Assembly: GCA_003552275.1 (NCBI GenBank) | Contig: PUKL01000009.1 | Span: 1 to 6,499, forward strand | DNA from: Mollicutes bacterium | GTDB taxonomy: Bacteria > Bacillota_I > Bacilli_A > Izemoplasmatales > Izemoplasmataceae | Reading direction: 5' to 3' | Length of the DNA stretch: 6,499 nt | In this document: positions 1 through 5,829 of the stretch, piece after piece | Layout: each line of letters opens with the position of its first letter | Position numbering within the stretch: the stretch's first letter is position 1 | Made by a program: the position numbers and the translations under genes | Notes under the pieces: model-generated | The model's database searches: none | Told to the model about the DNA's origin: nothing | The model's input: only the letters and a program-made list of their open reading frames with translations

Positions 1-921
1 ACGGCTTGCAAGCACGGATCGACAAGGCGGAAAACATCTATGCGCGATGCACGCTCTGCCCCCACCGCTGCGGCGTGGACCGGACAAAAGGGGAGAAGGG
101 GTTCTGCCGAGCACCCTATGAGGCGGTCGTTTCCGGTCATTTCGCCCACCCCGGCGAAGAGGACCCCCTCACCGGCCGACGGGGGTCGGGCACCATCTTC
201 TTTTCCCACTGCAATCTTCGTTGTGTCTTCTGTCAAAACTATGAGACGGCTCACCGCGGTCTCGGGAAAAGAGTCACGGACGAAGAACTCGCACAGATGA
301 TGTTGCAGCTGCAGAAGATGGGCTGTGCGAACATCAACCTCGTCACCCCGACACATTTTCTCCCGCGCATCCTTACCGCTGTGGCCCTCGCGGCGAAACA
401 GGGTCTTTCGCTCCCCCTCGTCCACAACACGGGCTCTTATGAGACCGAAGAGACCCTCGACCTGCTTCAGGGCGTCGTCGACATCTATCTTGCCGACATG
501 AAGTTCATGGAGGAAAAAAAACGCCACCCGCTACAACGAATCCCAAGCGGCCGACTATCCTTCCGTCGCCAAGCGGGCGCTCATCGCCATGCACGAACAG
601 GTCGGCGATCTCAGCTGTCGTGCTGACGGCGTCGCGAGCCGGGGCTTGATGATCAGACATCTCATCATGCCGAACCATGTCAACGGCACGAGGGAGTTCG
701 TCGCCTGGGTGGCGGAAAACCTCTCGCTCGAGACCTATGTCAACCTCATGGGGCAATACCGGCCCTTGTGGCGGATGAAGGGTTTTCCCGAAATCGACCG
801 CGGTATCACGGCGCAAGAATATATCGAGGCCATCGACTGGGCCCGCGAGGCGGGACTCGAAAATCTCGACGAAAGATCGCTCTCCCAATATACGATGTTG
901 AAAGAGACCTACGGCTTCTGA
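1..921 (+). CDS. PflX-like radical SAM protein, 5' partial and frameshifted
   Basis: This is a radical SAM protein of the pyruvate formate-lyase-activating-enzyme-like group known as PflX (COG1313); the physiological substrate of the family is unknown to me. Counting from the TTG at 6, the N-terminus has a cysteine cluster (C15, C18, C22, C34; CTLCPHRCGV). The segment GSGTIFFSHCNLRCVFCQN follows, with the CxxxCxxC cluster at C69, C73 and C76 that binds the SAM-coordinating [4Fe-4S] centre. Near the C-terminus is NLMGQYRP, a typical family motif. The reading frame breaks in an eight-A run at 514-521. Removing one A joins the first frame (to about K171) to the second, which ends at the TGA at 919-921, giving about 304 residues in all. 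The frame is open to the left edge and the N-terminus looks slightly short, so the true start probably lies upstream. The break may be a real mutation, recoding or a sequencing error. The family call is firm; integrity is uncertain. Confidence 0.85.
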
Positions 922-936
922 GAAGAAACCTTTTTT

Positions 937-960
937 GAAGGCGTCCGGCAAGGCGCCTTC
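937..960. repeat. Inverted repeat after the radical SAM gene
   Basis: Two 7-base arms, GAAGGCG (937-943) and CGCCTTC (954-960), surround a 10-base loop just downstream of the radical SAM stop codon. A transcript could fold here. A run of six T's lies before the hairpin on the plus strand, not after it, so it is not a canonical rho-independent terminator. It may be a degenerate terminator or an mRNA 3'-end stabiliser. Confidence 0.4.
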
Positions 961-970
961 CTGAAAGCGT

Positions 971-999
971 TTGCAGTTCATTGGGGCTTATGGTAGAAT
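971..999 (+). promoter_or_regulatory. rocD promoter, sigma-A type with extended -10
   Basis: A -35 box TTGCAG (971-976; consensus TTGACA) is followed after exactly 17 bases by a -10 box TAGAAT (994-999; consensus TATAAT). A TGG precedes the -10, giving the TGn extension. Transcription should start near 1006-1007, leaving a leader of about 90 bases before rocD. Confidence 0.75.
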
Positions 1000-1008
1000 G
1001 GGCGTGGT

Positions 1009-1064
1009 GAAAGAGCGAGATCTTCGTTTCTTTTTACGTGTAAGAGAGGCTTTTCCTCTCTTTC
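1009..1064 (+). promoter_or_regulatory. rocD leader with two mutually exclusive hairpins
   Basis: The leader contains a perfect 8-base-pair hairpin: AAGAGAGG (1042-1049), loop CTTTT, CCTCTCTT (1055-1062). The downstream arm can also pair with the extreme 5' end of the predicted transcript, because GAAAGAG (1009-1015) is complementary to CTCTTTC (1058-1064). The two pairings share bases 1058-1062 and cannot coexist. The hairpin ends about 20 bases before the Shine-Dalgarno sequence, and no uridine tract follows directly. If it regulates anything, translation or mRNA stability is more likely than termination. No known riboswitch or T-box signature was recognised. Confidence 0.35.
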
Positions 1065-1096
1065 GCCCAAAAATTTTATTACAGAGGTGCTAATTC

Positions 1097-2299
1097 ATGT
1101 CCAGTACGAAAGAATCCATGGAACTCGAAGCGCAATATGGTGCCAGGAACTATGCACCCATCCCCGTCGTCATCCACAAAGCGGAAGGTGTCTGGGTCTG
1201 GGACCCCGAGGGCAACAAGTATCTCGATTGTCTCGCGGCCTATTCCGCCGTCAACCACGGTCATCTCCATCCCAAGATCGTGAAAAGGGTGGAAGAACAG
1301 CTGAAGACGCTCACGCTGACCTCGCGCGCCTTCTACAACGACAGACTGGGGCGTTTCTTGAAGAAGCTCTGTGAGGTTTCGGGCTATGAAGTGGCGCTGC
1401 CGATGAACACGGGCGCCGAAGCGGTCGAGACGGGCATCAAGATCGCCCGCCGCTGGGGATACCAGAAGAAGGGCGTCCCCGAAAACAAAGCCGAGATCAT
1501 CACCGCCAACCGCAACTTCCACGGACGGACGACGACGATCGTCAGTTTCTCCATCGACGAGGTCGCCAGAAAAGACTACGGTCCCTACACCCCCGGCTTC
1601 ATCAACATCCCCTACGACGACACCGAGGCCCTCGAAGCCGCCATCAACGAGAACACCGTGGCCTTCTTGGTCGAGCCGATCCAAGGCGAGGCCGGTGTCA
1701 TCATCCCGAGCGAGGGGTATCTCAGAAAAGTCAAAGAGATTTGTGAAAAACACAACGTCCTTCTCATCTTCGACGAGATCCAGACCGGCTTCGGCCGGAC
1801 CGGCAAACTCTTCTGTTATGAGCATGAGAACGCCAAGCCGGACATCCTGCTCGTGGGCAAGGCCCTCTCGGGCGGCGTCATCCCCGTTTCGGCCGCGATC
1901 ACCCGTCATGACATCATGGATGTCATCGTACCGGGCTCCCACGGCAGTACCTTCGGGGGGAATCCGCTCGCTTGTGTCGCCGGCGAGGCGGCGATCGACG
2001 TGTTGTTGGAAGAAGAGCTGCCCAAGCGTTCCGAGGAACTCGGCGCCTATTTCCTCCAAGGGATCAAAAAGATCGACTCCCCCGTCTTCAAGGAGGTCCG
2101 CGGAAAAGGACTCTTCATCGCCATCCAGTTGCACGAGGATGCGGGAGGTGCCCGGAAATACACCGAGAAACTCAAAGAGATGGGCATCCTCGCCAAAGAG
2201 ACCCACACGCACACCATCCGTCTCGCCCCGCCGCTCGTCATCAAGAAAGAAGAGATCGATTGGGCGCTTTCGGTGTTGCGCGAGGCTTTTCCGAACTGA
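1097..2299 (+). CDS. rocD: Ornithine aminotransferase
   Basis: The 400-residue product is a fold-type I, class III PLP-dependent aminotransferase. Its sequence fits ornithine--oxo-acid transaminase, which moves the delta-amino group of ornithine to 2-oxoglutarate to give glutamate-5-semialdehyde and glutamate in the cytoplasm, linking arginine/ornithine with proline. The N-terminal segment GARNYAPIPVVIHKAEGVWV is typical of RocD/OAT. D226 in IFDEIQTGFGRTG should contact the PLP pyridine nitrogen, and K255 in LLVGKALSGG is the predicted Schiff-base lysine. The substrate-loop motif GSHGSTFGGNPLAC is intact, and the length matches bacterial RocD. The ATG at 1097 has a Shine-Dalgarno AGAGGTG (1083-1089) seven bases upstream. 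The gene is flanked by its own promoter and terminator, so it is transcribed alone. Other class III enzymes such as acetylornithine or GABA aminotransferase are less likely because the whole N-terminal block reads as OAT. Confidence 0.95.
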   Translation: MSSTKESMELEAQYGARNYAPIPVVIHKAEGVWVWDPEGNKYLDCLAAYSAVNHGHLHPKIVKRVEEQLKTLTLTSRAFYNDRLGRFLKKLCEVSGYEVALPMNTGAEAVETGIKIARRWGYQKKGVPENKAEIITANRNFHGRTTTIVSFSIDEVARKDYGPYTPGFINIPYDDTEALEAAINENTVAFLVEPIQGEAGVIIPSEGYLRKVKEICEKHNVLLIFDEIQTGFGRTGKLFCYEHENAKPDILLVGKALSGGVIPVSAAITRHDIMDVIVPGSHGSTFGGNPLACVAGEAAIDVLLEEELPKRSEELGAYFLQGIKKIDSPVFKEVRGKGLFIAIQLHEDAGGARKYTEKLKEMGILAKETHTHTIRLAPPLVIKKEEIDWALSVLREAFPN

Positions 2300-2314
2300 C
2301 ACCGACGTTGAACG

Positions 2315-2344
2315 GGCAGGCACACACGATGTGCCTGCCTTTTT
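2315..2344 (+). terminator. Intrinsic terminator of rocD
   Basis: A perfect 10-base-pair stem, GGCAGGCACA (2315-2324) with TGTGCCTGCC (2330-2339), has a 5-base loop and is followed at once by five T's (2340-2344). It lies 15 bases after the rocD stop and is a textbook rho-independent terminator. Confidence 0.93.
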
Positions 2345-2369
2345 CATGGAAGATTGTGAAGGGGTTCTT

Positions 2370-2398
2370 TTCACATCCGCGGCGAGACGTGATATAAT
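2370..2398 (+). promoter_or_regulatory. Promoter of the Nudix gene, extended -10
   Basis: TTCACA (2370-2375) is separated by 17 bases from a perfect TATAAT (2393-2398), which is preceded by TGA as a TGn extension. Transcription should begin near 2405, giving a leader of about 40 bases. It sits just after the rocD terminator. Confidence 0.85.
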
Positions 2399-2445
2399 GA
2401 CTGACCGGATGAACCTCATGTAGCAAAGGAAGGGAATGGTCGTTT

Positions 2446-2976
2446 TTGAAACGGGAGAAGTTCCTGAAACGCCACTTGCAATACAGTTGTGACTTTTTGC
2501 GGGTGTATGAGGATGATGTAGAGCTTCCCGACGGTCGTGACGGGAAACGGGTCGTGGTCGACCATGTCGGGGCCGCCGCCGTCCTCCCCATCACCGAAGA
2601 CAGGGAGGTCCTCCTCGTCCGCCAACATCGTTACGCGGCCGGCATCGACAGCCTGGAGATCCCCGCGGGCAAGAAAGATGAAGCGGGGGAGAACGGGCTC
2701 CGTTGCGCAAAGAGGGAGTTGGAAGAAGAGACCGGCTACACGAGCGACGATTTCGTCAAGGTGATGGATGTGTATTCGGCCATCGGGTTCTCGAACGAAC
2801 GGATCGAGATCTATCACGCATATGATGTGACCATCCTCGAACATAAACCGAAAGCTGACGACGACGAATATGTGGAGCTCGTCCGGCTTCCTTTGGAGGA
2901 GGCCGTCCATCTCGCCAAAAGTGGTGAAATCAAGGATGCGAAAACGATCATCGCCCTTCTGGCCGTGGACACATAG
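2446..2976 (+). CDS. nudF: Nudix hydrolase, ADP-ribose pyrophosphatase type
   Basis: The 176-residue protein is a Nudix hydrolase resembling ADP-ribose pyrophosphatase, which cleaves ADP-ribose to AMP and ribose 5-phosphate in the cytoplasm. An N-terminal strand region with the family-typical VELPDG precedes the core, then LLVRQHRYA, then LEIPAG leading into the Nudix box at residues 75-98. The catalytic REL-EEETGY part is complete (R90, E91, E94, E95). The spacing between the first Gly of the box and the first Glu is six residues rather than the canonical five. The start is TTG at 2446: it is the only usable start after the in-frame TGA at 2410-2412, and an AAGGAAGGG Shine-Dalgarno (2426-2434) lies 11 bases upstream. 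The gene has its own promoter and is probably a single-gene unit. The ADP-ribose assignment is by family resemblance; other nucleoside-diphosphate sugars are possible. Confidence 0.9.
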   Translation: MKREKFLKRHLQYSCDFLRVYEDDVELPDGRDGKRVVVDHVGAAAVLPITEDREVLLVRQHRYAAGIDSLEIPAGKKDEAGENGLRCAKRELEEETGYTSDDFVKVMDVYSAIGFSNERIEIYHAYDVTILEHKPKADDDEYVELVRLPLEEAVHLAKSGEIKDAKTIIALLAVDT

Positions 2977-2997
2977 ATTTTTTTCGTCCTTTTTTTG

Positions 2998-3006
2998 TGC
3001 TATAAT
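2998..3006 (+). promoter_or_regulatory. Extended -10 promoter of the antiporter operon
   Basis: A perfect TATAAT (3001-3006) is preceded by TGC, the TGn extended -10 element. The expected -35 position, 17 bases upstream (2978-2983), is only TTTTTT within a T-rich stretch, so the extension probably compensates for a weak -35. Transcription would begin near 3013, about 33 bases before the first antiporter gene. Confidence 0.7.
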
Positions 3007-3045
3007 AAAGTTTGATTTTTTCACATTGTCGCGGAGGAATGACCC

Positions 3046-3567
3046 ATGAAGGATTACATCGCTTCCCGTTACGGCCTGTTTTTGCTGTGTCTAGCCATCT
3101 GGTTCTTGTTCGCCTTGAATTTCCGCCCCGAAACCGTCATCGCGGGCGTTTTGTTGTGTGGTGTGTTGACGGAACTGTCGTATCAGGTCTTTTATGGCGG
3201 TAAAGACACGCGCTATTCCGCGTTTCACATCCATCGTTTCTTCCGGTATGTCTCGATCCTCCTCGTCGAGGTCTTCAAAGCGGCCCTCCGCTTCGCCGTC
3301 AATCTCTTCAAACGCACGTACAAGCCGGTCGTTTTCACAATCGAGCTCGATGTGGAGAGTGCCGTCGATGTGGCGATCGTGGCGAATTCCATCACACTCA
3401 CCCCGGGGACGATCACCATCGACAGCGATACCAAGAAGAAGACCGTGACCGTTCTCACGATCGCGCCTCCCGATGCGACGCCGGAAGAACTCGCGGCCCC
3501 GATCCGCAAACGGTTCGAAAGGCTGTTGCAGAAGAAGAGGAAGAAGGGGGCGGGGAAAGATGCTTGA
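3046..3567 (+). CDS. mrpE: Na+/H+ antiporter subunit E (MrpE/MnhE, MbhA-like)
   Basis: This 173-residue protein belongs to the MrpE/MnhE family, a small membrane subunit of Mrp antiporters; it is called MbhA in membrane-bound hydrogenase complexes. Hydrophobic segments lie at about residues 9-25 and 29-47 (two N-terminal membrane helices), and a further amphipathic or membrane segment lies near 64-88. The diagnostic NSITLTPGTITID motif is at residues 114-126 in a soluble C-terminal domain. The protein ends in a very basic tail (residues 154-172), probably cytoplasmic. The ATG at 3046 has GGAGG (3033-3037) eight bases upstream. It is the first gene of the operon and its end overlaps mrpF by 8 bases. 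Confidence 0.93.
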   Translation: MKDYIASRYGLFLLCLAIWFLFALNFRPETVIAGVLLCGVLTELSYQVFYGGKDTRYSAFHIHRFFRYVSILLVEVFKAALRFAVNLFKRTYKPVVFTIELDVESAVDVAIVANSITLTPGTITIDSDTKKKTVTVLTIAPPDATPEELAAPIRKRFERLLQKKRKKGAGKDA

Positions 3568-3847
3568 ACTCACCGGGGCATTGGAATGGATGCTCTTTTT
3601 GACCCTCATCATTCTCGTCCTGTCGGCGGGGGCGAGTGTCATCCGTCTCATCATGGGGCCGACCATCTGGGATAGGTTGCTCATGGTGAACCTCGTCAGT
3701 GCGAAAGTCGTCATGTTCGTGACGATCTATGCCGTCCTCACCGACAGCATCCTCATCCTCGACGTCGCGATCGGCTACGGCATCGTCGGCTTCCTCACCA
3801 TCACGCTCTTGGCCAAATTCATCATGACGGGAGGGCGGGAGAAATGA
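3560..3847 (+). CDS. mrpF: Na+/H+ antiporter subunit F (MrpF/MnhF, MbhB-like)
   Basis: This 95-residue, almost wholly hydrophobic protein has three predicted membrane helices (about residues 10-32, 44-61 and 66-88), as MrpF does. The family signature is seen at residues 29-40, RLIMGPTIWDRL, followed by a polar residue-containing helix with NLVSAK. The start chosen is the ATG at 3560, inside the end of mrpE (8-base overlap), because translation from there gives the normal MrpF length. Earlier codons in this frame would add a basic segment foreign to the family. A purine-rich GGGGCGGGG-type sequence precedes the start. The protein is an integral membrane subunit of the Mrp/Mbh sodium-proton translocating complex; its individual biochemical role in the family is poorly defined. 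Confidence 0.92.
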   Translation: MLELTGALEWMLFLTLIILVLSAGASVIRLIMGPTIWDRLLMVNLVSAKVVMFVTIYAVLTDSILILDVAIGYGIVGFLTITLLAKFIMTGGREK

Positions 3848-4218
3848 CCATCATTCCCATCGTCTTGCTTGTCATCGCTTGGATATTCATCATCTTCTGC
3901 ATCATCGCCGTCTTCCGGGCGAAGGACCTCTATGTGCGCATTCTCTCTTCGGCCATGATCGAGACGATCGCGAGCCTCACCTTGCTCGTGGCTTTGATCG
4001 TGATAACGATCGTCTGTGCCACGAAGGAAGGATTGCCGTTTTGTTATCGTTATATCATCCGGTTCGTGATGCTCATCGGCTTCATGCTCATCACGAATCC
4101 GATCAGTGCCCACGTGAACATCCGGAGCGCCTATCTGACGGGTGTTCCCGTGAAGAATATCGGTACCGACCGCAGCAAAGGAGGGACGGAGGATGTTTCT
4201 GGTTCTGAACGGGATTGA
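3844..4218 (+). CDS. mrpG: Na+/H+ antiporter subunit G (MrpG/MnhG, MbhC-like)
   Basis: This 124-residue protein resembles MrpG/MnhG. It has three membrane helices (about residues 4-23, 38-58 and 70-86) and the family hallmark in residues 85-100, NPISAHVNIRSAYLTG, matching the usual P-x-x-AH-x-x-x-RAAY-x-x-G. The segment FRAKDLYVRI corresponds to the LRLPDxYTRLH region of classical MrpG but is clearly diverged, consistent with an Mbh-type relative. A polar, charged C-terminal tail follows from about residue 103. Its ATG overlaps the mrpF stop in the ATGA arrangement at 3844-3847. Its last eight codons overlap the next gene by 26 bases, so part of its tail is constrained by the next gene's start. 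Confidence 0.88.
   Translation: MTIIPIVLLVIAWIFIIFCIIAVFRAKDLYVRILSSAMIETIASLTLLVALIVITIVCATKEGLPFCYRYIIRFVMLIGFMLITNPISAHVNIRSAYLTGVPVKNIGTDRSKGGTEDVSGSERD
4177..4185 (+). promoter_or_regulatory. Strong ribosome binding site inside mrpG that sets the mbhD start
   Basis: AAAGGAGGG lies within the mrpG coding sequence, seven bases before the ATG at 4193. It is close to the perfect anti-16S match. It supports the 26-base overlapping start over the internal ATG at 4244, which would remove part of the N-terminus before the first membrane helix. Confidence 0.8.
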
Positions 4219-4786
4219 GCTCATCGATGTCGTGGCCTATGCCATGCAGATCGTCCTGATCATCATTGCCATCGCCATCGTCCTCCACAACAACAACCGG
4301 ACGATCATCATCCTCGTGGCGTCTTTCTCTTTGACGACGGCAAGCCTCTACGTCATCAACAACGCCCCCGACGTCGCCATCGCCGAGGTGGCCATCGGGG
4401 CGGCGATCATTCCCTTGATCTATGTGATCAGCATCAGCCGGCAACGCGAGTTCATCGTCTTGGACAGAGCGATGGATGATTTCATCATCCAAGACGGGAA
4501 GCTCACGGGGATGGGCTATGTCTTCTTGAAACGCTTCACCGAATACTACCATCTCGAGTTGAACATCTGCAACGAGCCGGGTCTTTGCGACCCTGCGGCC
4601 GGGCCGGACCAAGTACTTTGTGAAAAAACGAACATCGACCTCATCGTGACGAAGGATGAAGAGAGCGGCAAGTATGTGCTGAAAGGCAAAGAGTCGAGCC
4701 TCCTCATGCAGAAGCTCGCCGACATGGCGGTCGAATACGACGACATCGAGGTCAAGACGTTCAAGGATCGTGATTTCGGTGAATGA
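4193..4786 (+). CDS. mbhD: MbhD-like (MrpA C-terminal, DUF4040-type) subunit with extra soluble domain
   Basis: Residues 1-82 form an MbhD/DUF4040-type module, equivalent to one part of the C-terminal end of MrpA. There are three membrane helices (about 13-31, 37-55 and 62-82), and the third carries the diagnostic NNAPDVAIAEVAIGAAIIPL. The acidic N-terminal side and the basic SRQR after helix 3 suggest N-out, C-in by the positive-inside rule. The remaining roughly 115 residues (83-197) are hydrophilic and probably cytoplasmic, and I do not recognise them. They contain three cysteines (C126, C132, C143; spacing Cx5C, x10, C) and an alternating pattern with IDLIVT followed by SSLLMQKLADMAVEY. 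MbhD proteins I know of are about 90-100 residues, so this is a long extension. The gene overlaps mrpG by 26 bases and the following gene by 8-17 bases. The module call is secure; the function of the tail is unknown. Confidence 0.85.
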   Translation: MFLVLNGIELIDVVAYAMQIVLIIIAIAIVLHNNNRTIIILVASFSLTTASLYVINNAPDVAIAEVAIGAAIIPLIYVISISRQREFIVLDRAMDDFIIQDGKLTGMGYVFLKRFTEYYHLELNICNEPGLCDPAAGPDQVLCEKTNIDLIVTKDEESGKYVLKGKESSLLMQKLADMAVEYDDIEVKTFKDRDFGE

Positions 4787-5492
4787 CATCGTGAAGAAGA
4801 TTTTGAAGATTTCGCTGTTGGTCTCGGCTCTCGGTATCGTCTTCGCTTTCTTCGTCATCGCGATGTTCGACCTCGAAGACCTCTATCAAGATGACGGCAT
4901 GCGCTATTTCTTCGCCCACGGCTATGAAGAGACGGGGGCGAAGAACCTCGTCACGGCGATCCTCCTCGATTACAGGCTCTTCGATTCCCTCTTCGAGGCG
5001 GGGATCCTGCTTGTGGCCGTGAGCGGTGTCATCTGGATCTCCAAGCACGATCTGGAAGAGAAGAACGCCCAGTTCATGATCGATAAATACAAGACACCCG
5101 ACCTCTTCGTCACGTTCGCGCGTTTGGTCTATCCTTTGCTGCTCGTTTTCGGTTTCTACATCATCATCAACGGGCACCTCTCTCCGGGCGGCGGCTTCCA
5201 AGGGGGTGCCCTCGCCGCGACGGCCATCCTCATCCTCTATTACATCGACACCGACAAAGAGACCAATGTCAACTTCATCGTCACCACGGAGAAACTCCTC
5301 TATCTCGCCATCATCGTCGTGACGTCCGTTTCCCTCATCACCCGGGGCGTGCTTTTCACGAATTTCATGCCGCTTGATGCCGGCGCCGACTGGAAAGCGA
5401 TCTATCTCGTCATCCTGAACGTGCTCATCGGTCTGAAAGTCGCCTTGGGCCTTTGGACGATCTTCACGGCGTTTCTGAAGGAGGGTCGCTGA
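4770..5492 (+). CDS. mrpB: Fused MbhE-like / MrpB antiporter subunit
   Basis: This protein of up to 240 residues joins two antiporter modules. Residues 1-92 contain an MbhE-like module (the other part of the MrpA C-terminus), with helices at about 13-31 and 73-90 around the motif AKNLVTAILLDYRLFDSL (57-74). Residues 110-238 form an MrpB/MnhB domain with four membrane helices and the signature GHLSPGGGFQGG at 135-146. In classical Mrp the first module is the end of MrpA and MrpB is separate; in Mbh both are separate. The start is uncertain: in-frame GTG codons lie at 4770, 4779 and 4791. AAGGA at 4763-4767 is two bases from the first and 11 from the second, so 4779 is attractive, and GGTGA at 4778-4782 could serve 4791. 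Depending on the choice, the gene overlaps mbhD by 17 or 8 bases, or follows it by 4. Confidence 0.88.
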   Translation: MISVNDIVKKILKISLLVSALGIVFAFFVIAMFDLEDLYQDDGMRYFFAHGYEETGAKNLVTAILLDYRLFDSLFEAGILLVAVSGVIWISKHDLEEKNAQFMIDKYKTPDLFVTFARLVYPLLLVFGFYIIINGHLSPGGGFQGGALAATAILILYYIDTDKETNVNFIVTTEKLLYLAIIVVTSVSLITRGVLFTNFMPLDAGADWKAIYLVILNVLIGLKVALGLWTIFTAFLKEGR

Positions 5493-5493
5493 G

Positions 5494-5829
5494 ATGAATC
5501 CCATATTGACATTCATCGTGGTCCTCATCGGCTTCTACGGCCTCGCCACGAGCAAGAACATCATCAAGAGCGTCTTCTGTGTGACCATCATCGAAAGCGG
5601 CATCATTCTCCTTTTCTTGAACCTCGGGAACTTCCAAGGGGGCGCCATCCCGATTTTGAACGGCGGGGCCGACGCCATCGTCGACCCTCTCCCGCAGGCA
5701 CTCATGATCACGACCATCGTCATCGGTAGCACCGTGACCGCCCTTTCCCTCATGCTCTGCATCAAGCTCTTCCACCATTACGGCTCCATCGAATGGGCGC
5801 AGATCCTTAAAAGGGAGGATGTCGAATGA
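5494..5829 (+). CDS. mrpC: Na+/H+ antiporter subunit C (MrpC/MnhC, NuoK-like)
   Basis: This 111-residue, three-helix protein belongs to the MrpC/MnhC family, homologous to complex I subunit NuoK. The signature VDPLPQALMITTIVIGSTVTAL is split here as DPLPQALMITTIVIG (64-78) followed by the third helix. E34 in helix 2 (TIIESGIIL) sits where NuoK and Mbh-type MbhG carry a conserved membrane glutamate, whereas classical Bacillus MrpC has a non-acidic residue there as far as I recall. GNFQGGAIPIL (45-55) also resembles MbhG. The subunit should contribute to the ion-translocation path. The ATG at 5494 has an ideal AAGGAGGG (5478-5485) eight bases upstream and follows the previous stop by one base. 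Its end overlaps mrpD by four bases. Confidence 0.94.
   Translation: MNPILTFIVVLIGFYGLATSKNIIKSVFCVTIIESGIILLFLNLGNFQGGAIPILNGGADAIVDPLPQALMITTIVIGSTVTALSLMLCIKLFHHYGSIEWAQILKREDVE

Noticed and set aside
931..960. Rho-independent terminator after the radical SAM gene
   Set aside because: The T run precedes the stem instead of following it on the plus strand, and the minus strand has an A run at the equivalent place. I list it only as an inverted repeat.
1079..2419. A 446-codon open frame on the minus strand covering rocD
   Set aside because: It is exactly antisense to an unmistakable rocD, its translation is low-complexity (rich in D, G, E, R) and resembles no family, and its length is explained by the codon bias of the plus-strand gene.
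2436..2492. Small open frame of 18 codons starting at ATG 2436
   Set aside because: It is better spaced from the Shine-Dalgarno sequence than a true TTG start would require, but it ends after 18 codons in the wrong frame, and the Nudix family N-terminus clearly reads from the TTG at 2446.
2977..2997. Terminator for the Nudix gene in the double T tract
   Set aside because: There are two T runs but no convincing GC-rich stem directly upstream. The region is better explained as the T-rich upstream part of the antiporter promoter, so some read-through from the Nudix gene is possible.
4761..5528. A 255-codon minus-strand open frame opposite the MbhE-MrpB gene, and a similar one at 4103-4858
   Set aside because: Both are highly charged shadow translations of membrane-protein codons. 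They have no promoter or ribosome binding site of their own and conflict with clear conserved domains on the plus strand.
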